DNA from: Aquarana catesbeiana
Taxonomy: Eukaryota; Chordata; Amphibia; Anura; Ranidae
NCBI RefSeq assembly: GCF_042186555.1
Contig: NC_133329.1
Coordinates: 75,222,557-75,286,556 of the forward strand
DNA length: 64,000 bases
Direction of reading: 5' to 3'
Shown: piece by piece, positions 31,834 to 43,065 of the stretch
Layout of the letters: every line of letters begins with the position of its first letter
Numbering within the stretch: position 1 is the stretch's first letter
Notes under the pieces: generated by a model
Databases searched by the model: none
Told to the model about the DNA's origin: nothing
The model's input: the letters and a program-made list of their open reading frames with translations, nothing else
Translations under genes and position numbers: made by a program

Positions 31834-33220
31834 TGTAACGATATCACGTATGGGACATGAAAAGCTGTAGCTAGCTGCCATCTTGTGTGGAAGTAGCCAT
31901 GACAGTTTTGAGAACCATGTAACCTCACAGAGAACTCTGAACTCCGTCTTCCCCACCTTAGGAATTCAAAGCTTTTTAAGTTCAACAGAAAAGGTTATCT
32001 CAACAGAGAAAACGGAGCAGGCTAAGTCAGTAGGAAAACATTTGTTGTAAGGGCAGTGTTCAGGCCTGTCGTAAAACTGTCACCCTCCCCACTCAGAGCC
32101 CTAACAGACCTCGGTCGTAAAGTCTTCTGAATACACCTCATAAGAATAAGTATGAAATTTCAGCATGTTTCATAACTTCTGACTTAGTAATAGCACAGAC
32201 ATAATCTGGATATATTTAGCTTCCTCAGATAATATGGAACGTTTCAAGTCCAGACACCCCTATGTCAGGTCATATGGGAAACCCCTGGGACCACTTATTC
32301 CTCCAAAGCAGGCTATACGTTATAGATATGGCATGTTTAGACTTGTTTTGAAGGAAATCTCAAGTTGAATAATAATATGGATATTTGGAGTCTGTCAACA
32401 CTACAGATGCAGATATATGAATATGTATTAAAGAGATCTACCTGGGACGTGGTCATGAGTGTAGACACCTCCCAGCAACCAACCCCTAAAACCAGCTGAT
32501 CAGATGATTGGTTACTGGTCGCTGTCAACACCCCCTTTGATTTGACAGAAAAGAGGAGATGCCAAGACAATGGGCAGTTCTCCTTTTACCATCCAAGAAG
32601 TAACATCTGCCAAGTCGAGAACCGATTACCTAGCTCATCGATCGAACTCTGATCAACCCTCGGACATTAATTGCAAGTATCCTTCCTTCCCAATTCTACC
32701 TTATTGCTTTGCGGCTGTATATTGTCTTTATCTTTTGAAACATCTTTTTTCTGTAAATATTTTATTTGCATCAACCTTGACCTTTTCATAATAAACCCTT
32801 ATGTTGAAAAGTGTTAACCTTGTCTCTAAAGCTCTTAATGCAAGCTATAAACGAACCTGCCTCTTGAAGGGCGCTACTGTTGTAGAGTAAGACTCTGAGC
32901 AGATCTGTCTGTAGTGGCAGTGTGTGTGTCAGACGCTTATTCTAAAATTATAATTGGTATTGCAAAATTACGAGTCTCCCCCGGCTCGGTCTTTTAAACG
33001 GGGGTGGTGGCAGTTAAAGGGTTAATTGTGTAATTAGCCCAGTGACAATCACTCTCAGGCTGCTCGCACCTAGATTGTGGTCCCGCAAGCTGGAAAATCT
33101 TTGTGCTGGGCGCAGCTGAGAGTGGCATTGTTACGTAAGTGACAGCGTGGTGTGAGGTTGGCCGGTCCTTTGTCGCGAGTTAGCGAGGAGGGCAGGGATC
33201 TGACACCCGCGTTCGTCACA
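31834..33220 (+). repeat. 5' LTR
   Basis: 1387 bases, TG..CA borders, same length as the 3' copy. AATAAACCCTTATG near 32790 is a candidate poly(A) signal. Small frames inside occur identically in both LTRs and are not genes. Confidence 0.93.
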
Positions 33221-33222
33221 TA

Positions 33223-33240
33223 TTGGCTGGCAGCGTAGTG
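33223..33240 (+). promoter_or_regulatory. Candidate primer binding site
   Basis: TTGGCTGGCAGCGTAGTG directly follows the 5' LTR. The position and TGG start are right for tRNA priming, but I could not name the tRNA. Confidence 0.4.
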
Positions 33241-33450
33241 GGATAGTTTCGCATTAAGAGCATTCAGTGCATTGTTAGGAATTAGCTCTGCACTGAAGGA
33301 TTGTAACCTTTGTGGAAACAGTCCTTAGAGACAAGCTGGTGCATATTTTTTTTTTATTTTTTTTTTTTTTCAAGAGAGACATACAGCAACAGCTCCTTCC
33401 TACACCTTCTTCCTATTTCTTCTTTCTGTTCTATCCTTTCTGCTTGCAAC

Positions 33451-36400
33451 ATGTCTGGGTTATCAGCATATAAAAAGATGAGCAAGAATGAACTGACTGT
33501 TGAGTGCACAGAAAGAGGAATTGATGTCGGTGGCAAAAATCGTGAAGGCTTGATACATGCCTTACAGGAGTTTGATATCCGTGCACACCAGAACCTGGGG
33601 GAAACTGGACCAGAAAGGGTTTCCGCTACTCCAGAGCCCAGTGGTTCAGAGGCGGCCTCACCAGATGGGCAAGCAGAGACTGACACTGGAATACCACGGA
33701 TTGTTACCTCCAAGCCACCACAAGAGCAGGCTAGCATCAGATTGCCTGAAAACATCATAGACTCTCTTCAAATGCAAGAAACTCTACAAAACCTCAGGGA
33801 GACGGATCCTGTGGTGTACCTGCAGTTTCTGGAACGCCAGGCTGAGCGAGAAGAGCGCAGGGCTGAGCGAGAGGCGGCAGAACGCCAGGCTGAGAGGGAG
33901 GCTGATCGTCGGCACGAATTGGAGATGGCTAGGCTCCAGCAGCAGCGACAGGCTCAGAACCTCGGATCCCTAGAGCACAGGGATGCCTCTCTGCCAGTGA
34001 TCCCAGCAGCCAAATTTCCAGTTATGGAAAAGGACAGTGACATTGACGTGTATCTACTGTCGTTTGAAAAAACATGCCGTCAGTACCATCTGCCCCCAGC
34101 ACAATGGGCCCGGTACCTGACACCAGGGCTACGAGGCAAGGCCCTGGATGCTTATGTCGAACTGTCAGAAGAACAGTGCGACGATTATGCGGCCCTAAAA
34201 GCTGCAATCATCCAAAAGTTTCAGCTAACCCCGGAAGTGTACCGGAAGCGTTTTAGGTCCTTGCAAAAGGGGCCTGGGGACTCATACATGGATGTGGTAG
34301 GTCGCTTACGTACCACATTCCGGCAGTGGACTAAAGGCTTGGAAGCCGATTCTTTTGAATCCCTGGAAGATCTTATGATTGCAGATCAACTTTTGCACAT
34401 CTGTCCTACAGACGTCAGACAGTTTGTGCTGGAGCGAAAGCCAGCCTCTGCCAAAGCAGCAGCAGAACTGGCAGATACCTATATCCACTCTCGGGTATCT
34501 GACCATCGCAAGGCTCCTCTGAATGGCTGGAAAGGAGGGAAATCGCACACGGCAACCCCTCCTATGCCTACCAAACAAGTTCCTCAGCAGCCGGAACCTG
34601 CAACTCCTGGAGCCCAGGCCTTCCTAACGGACAAACGCAAATGCTACAACTGTGGGGGAGCCGGACATCTCAGGGCGCAGTGCCCTGAGCAGAAGAAGAC
34701 GACATCACCTGGCCATCCGGCTAGCAACCCTTCCGCTGTGCTGCTCGTCAGTGGGAAACCTCCCGGAACCAATGCCAACTTGCAGCCAGTCATCGTAGGC
34801 CACCGGACTGTAACAGGCTTTCGTGACACCGGAGCTGAAGTCACATTGGTCAGACCAGAGGTTATAGAAGAAACAGACATCATCCCAGAGAAGTTCCTTA
34901 CCCTCACCGGAGTTGGGGGAACCCGTTCCTGTGTACCCCGTGCCTATGTTTTTATTGATTGGGGTGCCGGAAGTGGGATGAGAGAGGTGGGTGTCTCGGA
35001 GGAGATCCCCACTGCAGTGTTGTTGGGTTCTGATTTAGGTACCCTTGTTTCATACTATGCCCCTGCTAAAAGCACCCCAGATGCTCCCACAGATCTCTCT
35101 GGACCTCCCAAGGTACTGTTTACAGATGTTGGGGTAATATCTGGGCAACCTGTAGATGGACAGAGGGAGGGGGAGGGTGGAGTGGAAGTGCAAGGTCCTC
35201 CTTCTTCAGAGACAGGAGAGGAGGCCCCCTTGCCAGTGAAGGTAACTGATGTATGTTCCAATGATGCTGAACTGATAAAGGTTAAATGTGATGATAATGA
35301 TGATGATGATAATGATGATGATAATGCATTGCCAGTACTGGTGGTCACTCGCAGTGCTGCAAAGGCAGCCGAGGTGCAGGCCCTGGTCGCAGAACAGCAG
35401 GAGGAGGTCTCTGGGCCCTCTCCCTGTTCTGACCCAGTGGACTCCACCTCTGTTGAGCCTCAGCAGCTGTCCATGTTTGCCACAGGACTGCTGGCTGGGA
35501 CCTGTTGTTCCGCCTTTGAAACAGCACTGCAGACAGACCAAACACTAGCACAGCTCAGGAGTCTAGCTGATCGCCCCCCTGCAGAGAATGACAAACAAAA
35601 GGTCTATTGGGACAAAGGTAAACTGTACAGAGAAAATATGCCTGCAGAGGGGAATGAGGCTGACCTAGGTAGCAGGCAGCTGGTTGTACCCAGTCAATTT
35701 AGGGGACAGCTGCTAAAAGTGGCTCATGAGATTCCCCTCGCAGGGCACTTGGGGATCACTAAGACCCGAGGGCGGTTGATACATAACTTTTATTGGCCTA
35801 CAATGCTCGCTGACATAGCTGACTACTGTCGGTCCTGTGTTACCTGCCAGCGAGTTGGCAAGGCAGGGGATGTACACAGGGCTCCGCTAAAACCTTTGCC
35901 TGTGATTGACGAACCTTTTAAGAGGGTGGCAGTGGATATCATTGGGCCTTTGGCCATCCCTAGCAGTTCAGGCAAACGTTTTATCCTTGCAGTTGTCGAC
36001 TATGCCACGCGTTATCCGGAGGCGGTGGCTCTCTCCTGCGTCCGGGCAGACAAGGTCGCTGATGCTCTGCTGGGAATCTTCACAAGAGTGGGATTCCCGG
36101 CTGAGCTCATTAGCGATCAAGGCCCTCAGTTTGTGTCCGACTTGATGCAAGCTCTCTGTCGGAAAATACAGATGACGCATATCATGGCCAGTCCTTATCA
36201 CCCACAAACGAACGGTTTGTGCGAGCGTTTCAATGGAACTTTGAAACAAATGTTGTGCACCTTTGTGCACTCCCAGGGTAAGGACTGGGAACGGTATCTG
36301 CCTCATCTGCTGTTTGCTTACAGAGAGGTGCCTCAGGAGTCCACAGGCTTTTCGCCATTTGAACTTTTGTACGGACGGAGGGTAAGAGGACCGCTGGACC

Positions 36401-37227
36401 TAATCCGTGAGAACTGGGAGGGCAAGATTGCCGACTCAAAGGTCTCGGTTGTGGATTATGTCCTAAAATTCAGAGATAAAATGGAGACGCTGGTGGAAAT
36501 GGTACGGGAGAACATGACCCAGGCCCAGACTAGGCAGAAAGAGTGGTATGACCGTAACGCTAGGGAGCGGACCTATGACATTGGTCAGAAGGTGTATGTT
36601 CTGCTTCCCCTGCGGCAGAACAAGCTCCAAGCCGCATGGGAAGGCCCGTACACCATCACCCAGCGTCTGAATGATGTCACCTACTTGGTCAGGTTGGGAG
36701 AAGGGCGTAGACGGCAGAAGGCCATTCATGTTAACATGATCAAAGCCCATCATGAGCGCACGGCCTATGTCATGCCGGTCTGCAGCAGGCCAGAGCCCGA
36801 GGAGGCTGATCCACTTCTGGACCTGCTAGCAGACACCAGGGAGGTAGACTCAGAACTCCTGATAAACTCCAATCTTACCCCCACCCAGGTACCTGGACTG
36901 AAGCGAGTGCTGGCAGTACATGGTAGCAGGTTTACGGGAAAGCCTGGGAGGACACACCTCGCTGTCCACCAGGTGGACACCGGGGCACATCCCCCCATTA
37001 AACAGTCGGCCTATCGCGTCTCCCTGGAGGTGCTGGCCGACATGAAAAGGGAGGTGGAGGAAATGCTGCAGCTGGAGGTGATTCAGAAGTCCCACAGTGC
37101 CTGGGCGTCCCCAGTAGTCTTGGTCCCCAAAAAGGACCAGACGACCAGGTTCTGTGTGGACTACCGGAAACTGAATGCCATCACTACTGCAGATGCCTAC
37201 CCTATGCCCGGATTGATGAGTTGTTAG
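33451..37227 (+). pseudogene. Gag-protease-integrase polyprotein, first part of broken gag-pol
   Basis: The likely start is ATG 33451, after a T-rich leader. Domains in order: an N-terminal SAP-like motif (SKNELTVECTERGIDVGGK); a charged Arg/Glu coiled coil near 33830-33960; a capsid region whose C-terminal part (YRKRFRSLQKGPGDSYMDVV to about 34490) resembles the SCAN domain; zinc knuckle CYNCGGAGHLRAQC (34642-34683); protease DTGA (34825); an Asp-rich stretch from a GAT/AAT microsatellite (35290-35326); integrase H2C2 zinc finger (35724-35850); integrase DDE with Asp 35935, Asp 36115 and Glu 36223, so 35 residues lie between the last two; and a GPY-type tail. The reverse transcriptase begins at about 37000 (WASPVVLVPKKD) but the frame stops at 37227 after a one-base frame change in the C run 37207-37209. 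Confidence 0.92.
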
Positions 37228-38312
37228 ATAGGCTGGCGGCCGCCCGTTATATAACAATCATGGATCTGAGCAGGGGGTACTGGCAAATTCCTCTGGCCCC
37301 TGAGGCTCGGGAAAAGTCGGCCTTCATCACCCCATTCGGATTGTTCGAGTTTACCGTCATGCCGTTTGGGATGAAGAATGCCCCAGCTACCTTCCAGAGA
37401 GTCATGAATGACTTACTGGAGGGGCTGGAAACCTTTGCCGTAGCCTACTTGGATGACATCGCCGTGTTCAGCCCTACCTGGGAAGAACACCTGGTGCACC
37501 TGTCACAGGTCCTAGACCACCTGACAGCCGCCAATCTGACTGTCAAACCCAGTAAATGTCAGATTGGCATGACTGATGTGCAGTACTTGGGACACCAGGT
37601 AGGAGGAGGTACCCTGAAACCCGAGACAGGGAAGGTTGAGGCCATCCTGGCCTGGCCTACCCCTCAAACCAAAAAGCAGGTTATGTCTTTCTTGGGGACC
37701 GCTGGCTACTATAGGAAATTTGTATGTAACTATAGTAGCCTGGCCAAACCTCTGACTGACCTAACCAAAAAGAAACTGCCCAAGGTGGTGTCTTGGACAC
37801 CAGAATGTGAGCAGGCATTTCAGGCCTTGAAGGGGGCGCTGGCCAGCGCACCTGTGCTGCAGGCTCCAGACTTCACCCGCCGTTTCCTTGTGCAGACGGA
37901 TGCCTCTGCCTTTGGATTGGGTGCAGTCCTGAGCCAGGTGGACGAGGCCGGAGAGGAGCATCCCATCCTCTACCTGAGCAGGAAGCTGCTTCCCAGGGAA
38001 GTAGCATATGCCACGATCGAAAAGGAGTGTCTTGCGATCGTGTGGGCTCTCCAGAAGTTACAAACGTACCTTTATGGACGGCACTTCACTGTGATCACAG
38101 ATCACAATCCCTTGAGCTGGCTAAATCGTGTTGCTGGGGAGAATGGCAAACTACTTCGGTGGAGCCTAATTCTTCAGCAATACGATTTCACCATCCAGCA
38201 TAAGAAAGGCAGCGCCCATGGCAATGCTGATGGGCTGTCACGACAAGCCGAGCCCGCAGGAGTCGGTTGCGTCAGGAGGGAAATTGTAGTTCCCTCCCAT
38301 GCAACCACCTAA
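37209..38312 (+). pseudogene. Reverse transcriptase-RNase H, second part of broken gag-pol
   Basis: Same polyprotein in the next frame, with its first internal Met at 37221. The catalytic YLDD box is at 37446-37457. Flanking motifs are MDLSRGYWQIPL, FGLFEFTVMPFGMKNAPATF and FLGTAGYYRKFV. RNase H follows, with TDASAFGLGAVLSQ, TIEKECLAIVWAL and ITDHNPLSWL, ending NADGLSR. Apart from the frame change it has no internal stop. Since the LTRs look unmutated, the missing base could be a real recent mutation or a sequencing error in the C run. Confidence 0.92.
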
Positions 38313-38321
38313 GGGGGGAGG
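38311..38321 (+). promoter_or_regulatory. Polypurine tract
   Basis: AAGGGGGGAGG immediately precedes the 3' LTR, the expected place for plus-strand priming in an LTR element. Confidence 0.85.
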
Positions 38322-39708
38322 TGTAACGATATCACGTATGGGACATGAAAAGCTGTAGCTAGCTGCCATCTTGTGTGGAAGTAGCCATGACAGTTTTGAG
38401 AACCATGTAACCTCACAGAGAACTCTGAACTCCGTCTTCCCCACCTTAGGAATTCAAAGCTTTTTAAGTTCAACAGAAAAGGTTATCTCAACAGAGAAAA
38501 CGGAGCAGGCTAAGTCAGTAGGAAAACATTTGTTGTAAGGGCAGTGTTCAGGCCTGTCGTAAAACTGTCACCCTCCCCACTCAGAGCCCTAACAGACCTC
38601 GGTCGTAAAGTCTTCTGAATACACCTCATAAGAATAAGTATGAAATTTCAGCATGTTTCATAACTTCTGACTTAGTAATAGCACAGACATAATCTGGATA
38701 TATTTAGCTTCCTCAGATAATATGGAACGTTTCAAGTCCAGACACCCCTATGTCAGGTCATATGGGAAACCCCTGGGACCACTTATTCCTCCAAAGCAGG
38801 CTATACGTTATAGATATGGCATGTTTAGACTTGTTTTGAAGGAAATCTCAAGTTGAATAATAATATGGATATTTGGAGTCTGTCAACACTACAGATGCAG
38901 ATATATGAATATGTATTAAAGAGATCTACCTGGGACGTGGTCATGAGTGTAGACACCTCCCAGCAACCAACCCCTAAAACCAGCTGATCAGATGATTGGT
39001 TACTGGTCGCTGTCAACACCCCCTTTGATTTGACAGAAAAGAGGAGATGCCAAGACAATGGGCAGTTCTCCTTTTACCATCCAAGAAGTAACATCTGCCA
39101 AGTCGAGAACCGATTACCTAGCTCATCGATCGAACTCTGATCAACCCTCGGACATTAATTGCAAGTATCCTTCCTTCCCAATTCTACCTTATTGCTTTGC
39201 GGCTGTATATTGTCTTTATCTTTTGAAACATCTTTTTTCTGTAAATATTTTATTTGCATCAACCTTGACCTTTTCATAATAAACCCTTATGTTGAAAAGT
39301 GTTAACCTTGTCTCTAAAGCTCTTAATGCAAGCTATAAACGAACCTGCCTCTTGAAGGGCGCTACTGTTGTAGAGTAAGACTCTGAGCAGATCTGTCTGT
39401 AGTGGCAGTGTGTGTGTCAGACGCTTATTCTAAAATTATAATTGGTATTGCAAAATTACGAGTCTCCCCCGGCTCGGTCTTTTAAACGGGGGTGGTGGCA
39501 GTTAAAGGGTTAATTGTGTAATTAGCCCAGTGACAATCACTCTCAGGCTGCTCGCACCTAGATTGTGGTCCCGCAAGCTGGAAAATCTTTGTGCTGGGCG
39601 CAGCTGAGAGTGGCATTGTTACGTAAGTGACAGCGTGGTGTGAGGTTGGCCGGTCCTTTGTCGCGAGTTAGCGAGGAGGGCAGGGATCTGACACCCGCGT
39701 TCGTCACA
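38322..39708 (+). repeat. 3' LTR
   Basis: Equal in length to the 5' LTR and identical wherever I compared. Followed by the CCCGG duplication. Confidence 0.93.
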
Positions 39709-39713
39709 CCCGG

Positions 39714-40022
39714 CAATCTAGTGACAGAAGAGAGAAGTACAATTCCAGATTTAGGGTGGAATAAATTGATCTCCGATAAATTGGCCAAGGCAACTATACC
39801 TGGCAGGTAAATTTACCAGCAACCCTGCCTAACCATCAGGGTGCTACATAAAAATCCTGGGGGGAAAGTGGGGTGGGTCTTCAATGCAGATCCCTATGTT
39901 TTCCTGCTTACCTGGATGTAATGACCCTCAAAACTTGAGAAGTCTTGCAGTGCTCAAGCACTAATAGATCAGACAATCTAGGCATCACCATTTTCTCCAA
40001 ATGGTATGTGATGGTGGTGGAC
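39714..40022. other. Continuation of pre-insertion sequence
   Basis: This directly continues the sequence left of the LTR element at 31828. No gene seen. Confidence 0.45.
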
Positions 40023-40037
40023 ACATAGGATAACATA

Positions 40038-40748
40038 TAGTGTATAGTGTCAATCAGCGCCAAAATAAACCTCCTAAAGTGCAAAGTGCATAAAACTATT
40101 AAATCCCCACAGCTGTTGTAACACTCTCAGTGATTCACCACACCAAAATATACAATTGATTTCTTATAGTGCAGCGCTGTTCAACCTGTGAATCATTCAA
40201 TGAATAATTAAACAAAATAAAATCCTTTACAATGCAGTCATATATGTGTAAATAATTCAACAGTAAATTTGCAACCAGTCCATATATATATATAAAAATT
40301 GGATATTCATGTGTTGTAGAAATTCAATATAAAAAAACAGTTCATATGTGACAATAAGTGTAAACATCCACCGCTGTGTTCATCCGCCCTCTATTATATG
40401 GATCTATTATATGTACACACCGTCACCAGCCAAATTGCCTGCTCACCTCACAGATGAGTTAAAAACTCAAGTAATGGTCTCTCCTTTACTCCTCCACGAA
40501 CTCTCTCCTCCACACCAAAATAGCTGATTCTCATACACTCTCCCAGCTGTACTCCTGTGCTGGTAACTTCAAATGGATTGAGATCAGGAGTCTCACTCCT
40601 TCACTCCCCGCCTACAGCTCAGCTCCGGTTCCCTAAGTACCGTTTTCAACATGTAATCACAAACAGACTCCATAGTGCTCTCTGCTTGTTAATTGTAATA
40701 AAACAGCCCCAAAATTAGGCATACTAACAAGATATACTCTTTAAAACA

Positions 40749-40846
<98 letters not shown>

Positions 40847-41003
40847 CTACGTCTGCGCACTCACCACTGGCATACACTCACGGTGGCTGCGTGACGTCAC
40901 GGGCTCGGCTCCTCCCCTCTAGACGCGTATCGCCTTCTGATTGGGCTTCATCATGAGTGTATTCCAGTGGTGAGCGAGCGGATGTATCATACTCTTTAAA
41001 ACA

Positions 41004-41058
<55 letters not shown>

Positions 41059-41248
41059 TACGTCCGCTCACTCACCACTGGCATACACTCACGGTGGCTG
41101 CGTGATGTCACGGGTTCGGCTCCTCCCCTCTAGACGCGTAACGCCCTCCGATTGGGCTTCATGATGAGGGTGATACGCGTCCAGATGAATTTAATTATTC
41201 ATTGAATGATTCACAGGTTGAACAGTGCTGCGCTATAAGAAATCAATT
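40038..41248. mobile_element. Inverted-terminus element with 15-bp target duplication
   Basis: A perfect direct repeat ACATAGGATAACATA lies at 40023-40037 and 41249-41263. Inside, CAATTGATTTCTTATAGTGC (from 40153) is answered in inverse near 41185-41248 over about 60 bases. A long variable-length duplication suits target-primed retroelements such as LINEs or Penelope elements better than cut-and-paste transposons. The inner phrase AGACGCGTATCGCC..GGGCTTCATCATGAG is like the ACGCGTTTCG motif at 13671. No coding frame. Confidence 0.7.
40733..41056. repeat. (AT)n(AG)n microsatellites in a 256-bp duplicated unit
   Basis: (AT)n at 40751-40830 with (AG)n to 40846, and a second (AT)n at 41006-41041 with (AG)n to 41056. 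ATACTCTTTAAAACAGC precedes each at 40733 and 40989. CACTCACCACTGGCATACAC follows each. So a 256-base block containing the microsatellite was duplicated in tandem. Confidence 0.85.
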
Positions 41249-41263
41249 ACATAGGATAACATA

Positions 41264-41696
41264 GAGGAGTGTTTAGAGGATTTTTTTTTAAAACTCAGTG
41301 TGCATGAGGCCTTTTGGTTGCGGAGCGTAACGCATTTTTTCAGTGCGCGTTTTTACAAGATTATCACACGAAAAAAATGCTCATCTGCTAGCTGTGTTTG
41401 GGGTGCCATTAAGACTGAATGACACCCCTTGCGTGTTGCGTGTTTTGCCACGATTTTGGCGCAATCTGAAATAGCATGCAGAATTGTCCAATTCTGACCT
41501 CAATTCCACTGCAGTAAGGTGTGAGCGGTGCCTTAGACATAAATGCCTGTGGTGTAAGTCTTGATTTGCTACCACCTCTTTCAACATAAGAGAATACACC
41601 AACAGGCTTGTACCCACCCGCTGAAAGGAATGTATCTTGAATGATCTACTACAAACTAAATATGACCTTTTTACACAACTCTCGCTTAACTGAGGG
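41264..41696. other. Upstream of orphan first exon
   Basis: Unassigned except that 41685-41696 begins the block paralogous to the gene 1 promoter (TTAACTGAGGG against TTAACTGGGCGG at 3058). Confidence 0.45.
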
Positions 41697-41705
41697 ACGT
41701 GTTGT

Positions 41706-41714
41706 GCTGAGTCA
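41706..41714 (-). promoter_or_regulatory. Antioxidant-response/Maf-like site, orphan exon
   Basis: GCTGAGTCA, the same nine bases in the same orientation as 3079-3087, within a longer shared TTGTGCTGAGTCAT context. It lies 36 bases before a TATATAG box. Confidence 0.5.
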
Positions 41715-41750
41715 TCAGAGAGGCAGCACCTTGCTAGAAGGCAGTCCATC

Positions 41751-41757
41751 TATATAG
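41751..41757 (+). promoter_or_regulatory. TATA-like box, orphan exon
   Basis: TATATAG, positionally equivalent to the TATAAA of gene 1. It puts transcription start at about 41780, so nearly all of the following minisatellite would be transcribed as 5' leader. Confidence 0.45.
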
Positions 41758-41764
41758 GCTCATA

Positions 41765-42790
41765 AAAATGCACCTCTGCAGGCTTACAAGAATAAAGTCC
41801 ACCTCTGTGGACGTATAAGAAGGAAGACCGCCTCTGAAGAAGGAAGTCAATCTCTACAGGCTTTTAAGAATGAAATCTACATCTGTAGACTTATAAGAAG
41901 GAAGTCCACCTCTGCAAGATTCTAAGAAGGAATACCACCTCTGCAGGCTTATAAGAAGGTAGTCCACCTTTGCAAACCTATAAGAAGGAAGTCCACCTCT
42001 CTAGACTTATAAGAAGAAAGTCCACCTCTGCAGGCTTAGAAGAAGGAAGGCAATCTCTACAGGCTTTTAAGAATAAAATCCACATCTGTAGGCTTATAAG
42101 AAGGAAGTACACCTTTGCAAACCTATAAGAAGGAAGTCCACCTCTGTCTGTAGAATTATAAGAAGGAAATCCACCTCTGCAGGCTTAGAAGACGGAAGTC
42201 AATCTCTACAGGCTTTTCAGGAGGAAATGCACCCCTGTAGACTTATAAGAAAGAAGTCCACCTCTGCATGCTTTGAGGAAGAAAGTCCACTTCTGTAGGC
42301 TTAGAAGAAGAAAGTCAATCTCTACAGGCTTTTAAGAAATCCACTTCTGCAAGCTATAACAAAGGAAGTCCACCACTGCGGGCTTAAAAGAAGGAATTCC
42401 ACCTACTCAGGCCTATAAAAAAAAAGTCAACCACTGTAGGCCTATAGGAAGGAAGTCCACCTTCCCAGGCTTATAAAAAAGGAAGTCCACCTCTGTAGAC
42501 TTCCACAAAGGAAGGCCACCTCTGTAGGTTTATAAAAAGAAAGTCCATCTATGTAAGCTTGTAAAAAGGAAGTCTACCTCTGTAGACATATAAAAAGGAA
42601 CTCTACCTCTGCCGGTTTATAAGAAGGACGTCTACCTCTGTAGGTTTATAAGAAGGAAGCCTAACTCTGTAGATTTATAAAAAGGAAGTCCATCTCTGTA
42701 AGCTTATAAAAAGGAAATCCACCTCTGTAGACTTTAACGAAGGAAGGCCACCTCTGCAAGACTATAAGAAGGAGGTTCACTTCTCCAGGC
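41765..42790 (+). repeat. ~31-bp minisatellite in the 5' leader
   Basis: About 33 imperfect copies of a unit such as GGCTTATAAGAAGGAAGTCC followed by ACCTCTGTA. The gene 1 leader at 3140-3205 contains two to three units of the same motif (GACTTATAAGAAGATCATCC ACCTCC), so the array grew from pre-existing leader sequence. Only a handful of ATGs occur in it (for example at 41768, 42216 and 42265) because the unit lacks one. Confidence 0.9.
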
Positions 42791-42854
42791 CTACATACAA
42801 ACAAATCTCTAGCATCCATCACCTGTAGAGCTTTCTGCATCCTCCTCTTCTGTC

Positions 42855-42894
42855 ATGGCTAGTAAAAAACTTATCACCATTTTAGGAGCCACAG
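42855..42894 (+). CDS. Orphan NMRAL1-like exon 1 (copy 2)
   Basis: ATG in context gtcATGG encodes MASKKLITILGAT plus one base, followed by a GTGAGG donor. Length (40 bases) and phase equal those of the exon 1 of genes 1 and 3. Exons 2-5 are not found between here and the exon 1 of gene 3 at 54008. It may be a stranded remnant whose other exons were deleted, or an alternative first exon that splices to 57684, which the phase allows. It keeps a plausible promoter and start, and no damage is visible. Confidence 0.8.
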
Positions 42895-43065
42895 GTGAGG
42901 GGCAGATTACTGGAGATTAACTCCTGCTGTCAGTTTGCTACTTTGGATTTTAGCACGGGTTAGATTTAAAGTAGAACTAAAGTCTGCAGCACTTTTTTCA
43001 CACTAAAGTTGTTTTAAGACAGGGATGTCAATATCAAAAATAACTGAGGGATAAATTGTATAGAG

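Larger units (their letters stand above)
31834..39708 (+). mobile_element. Gmr1-like Ty3/Gypsy LTR retrotransposon
   Basis: Two 1387-base LTRs in direct orientation, each starting TGTAACGATATC and ending GTTCGTCACA. They are flanked by the 5-base duplication CCCGG (31829-31833 and 39709-39713). The order inside is capsid, zinc knuckle, protease, integrase, reverse transcriptase, RNase H. Integrase before reverse transcriptase is the hallmark of Gmr1-like Ty3 elements; other Ty3 elements have it last. There is no envelope frame. By eye the LTRs show no differences, which points to a very young insertion. One frame change breaks the polyprotein. Confidence 0.93.

Noticed and set aside
32337..32791. 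Small frames in the LTR, repeated at 38825-39279
   Set aside because: Identical in both LTRs, with no homology that I recognise; part of the LTR, not genes.
33310..33450. Upstream ATG at 33310 as the start of gag
   Set aside because: The encoded leader is a T-run artefact (long Phe run); the ATG at 33451 begins recognisable capsid-side sequence.
37209..38312. Separate host reverse transcriptase gene
   Set aside because: It is the continuation of the retroelement polyprotein in another frame, flanked by LTRs.
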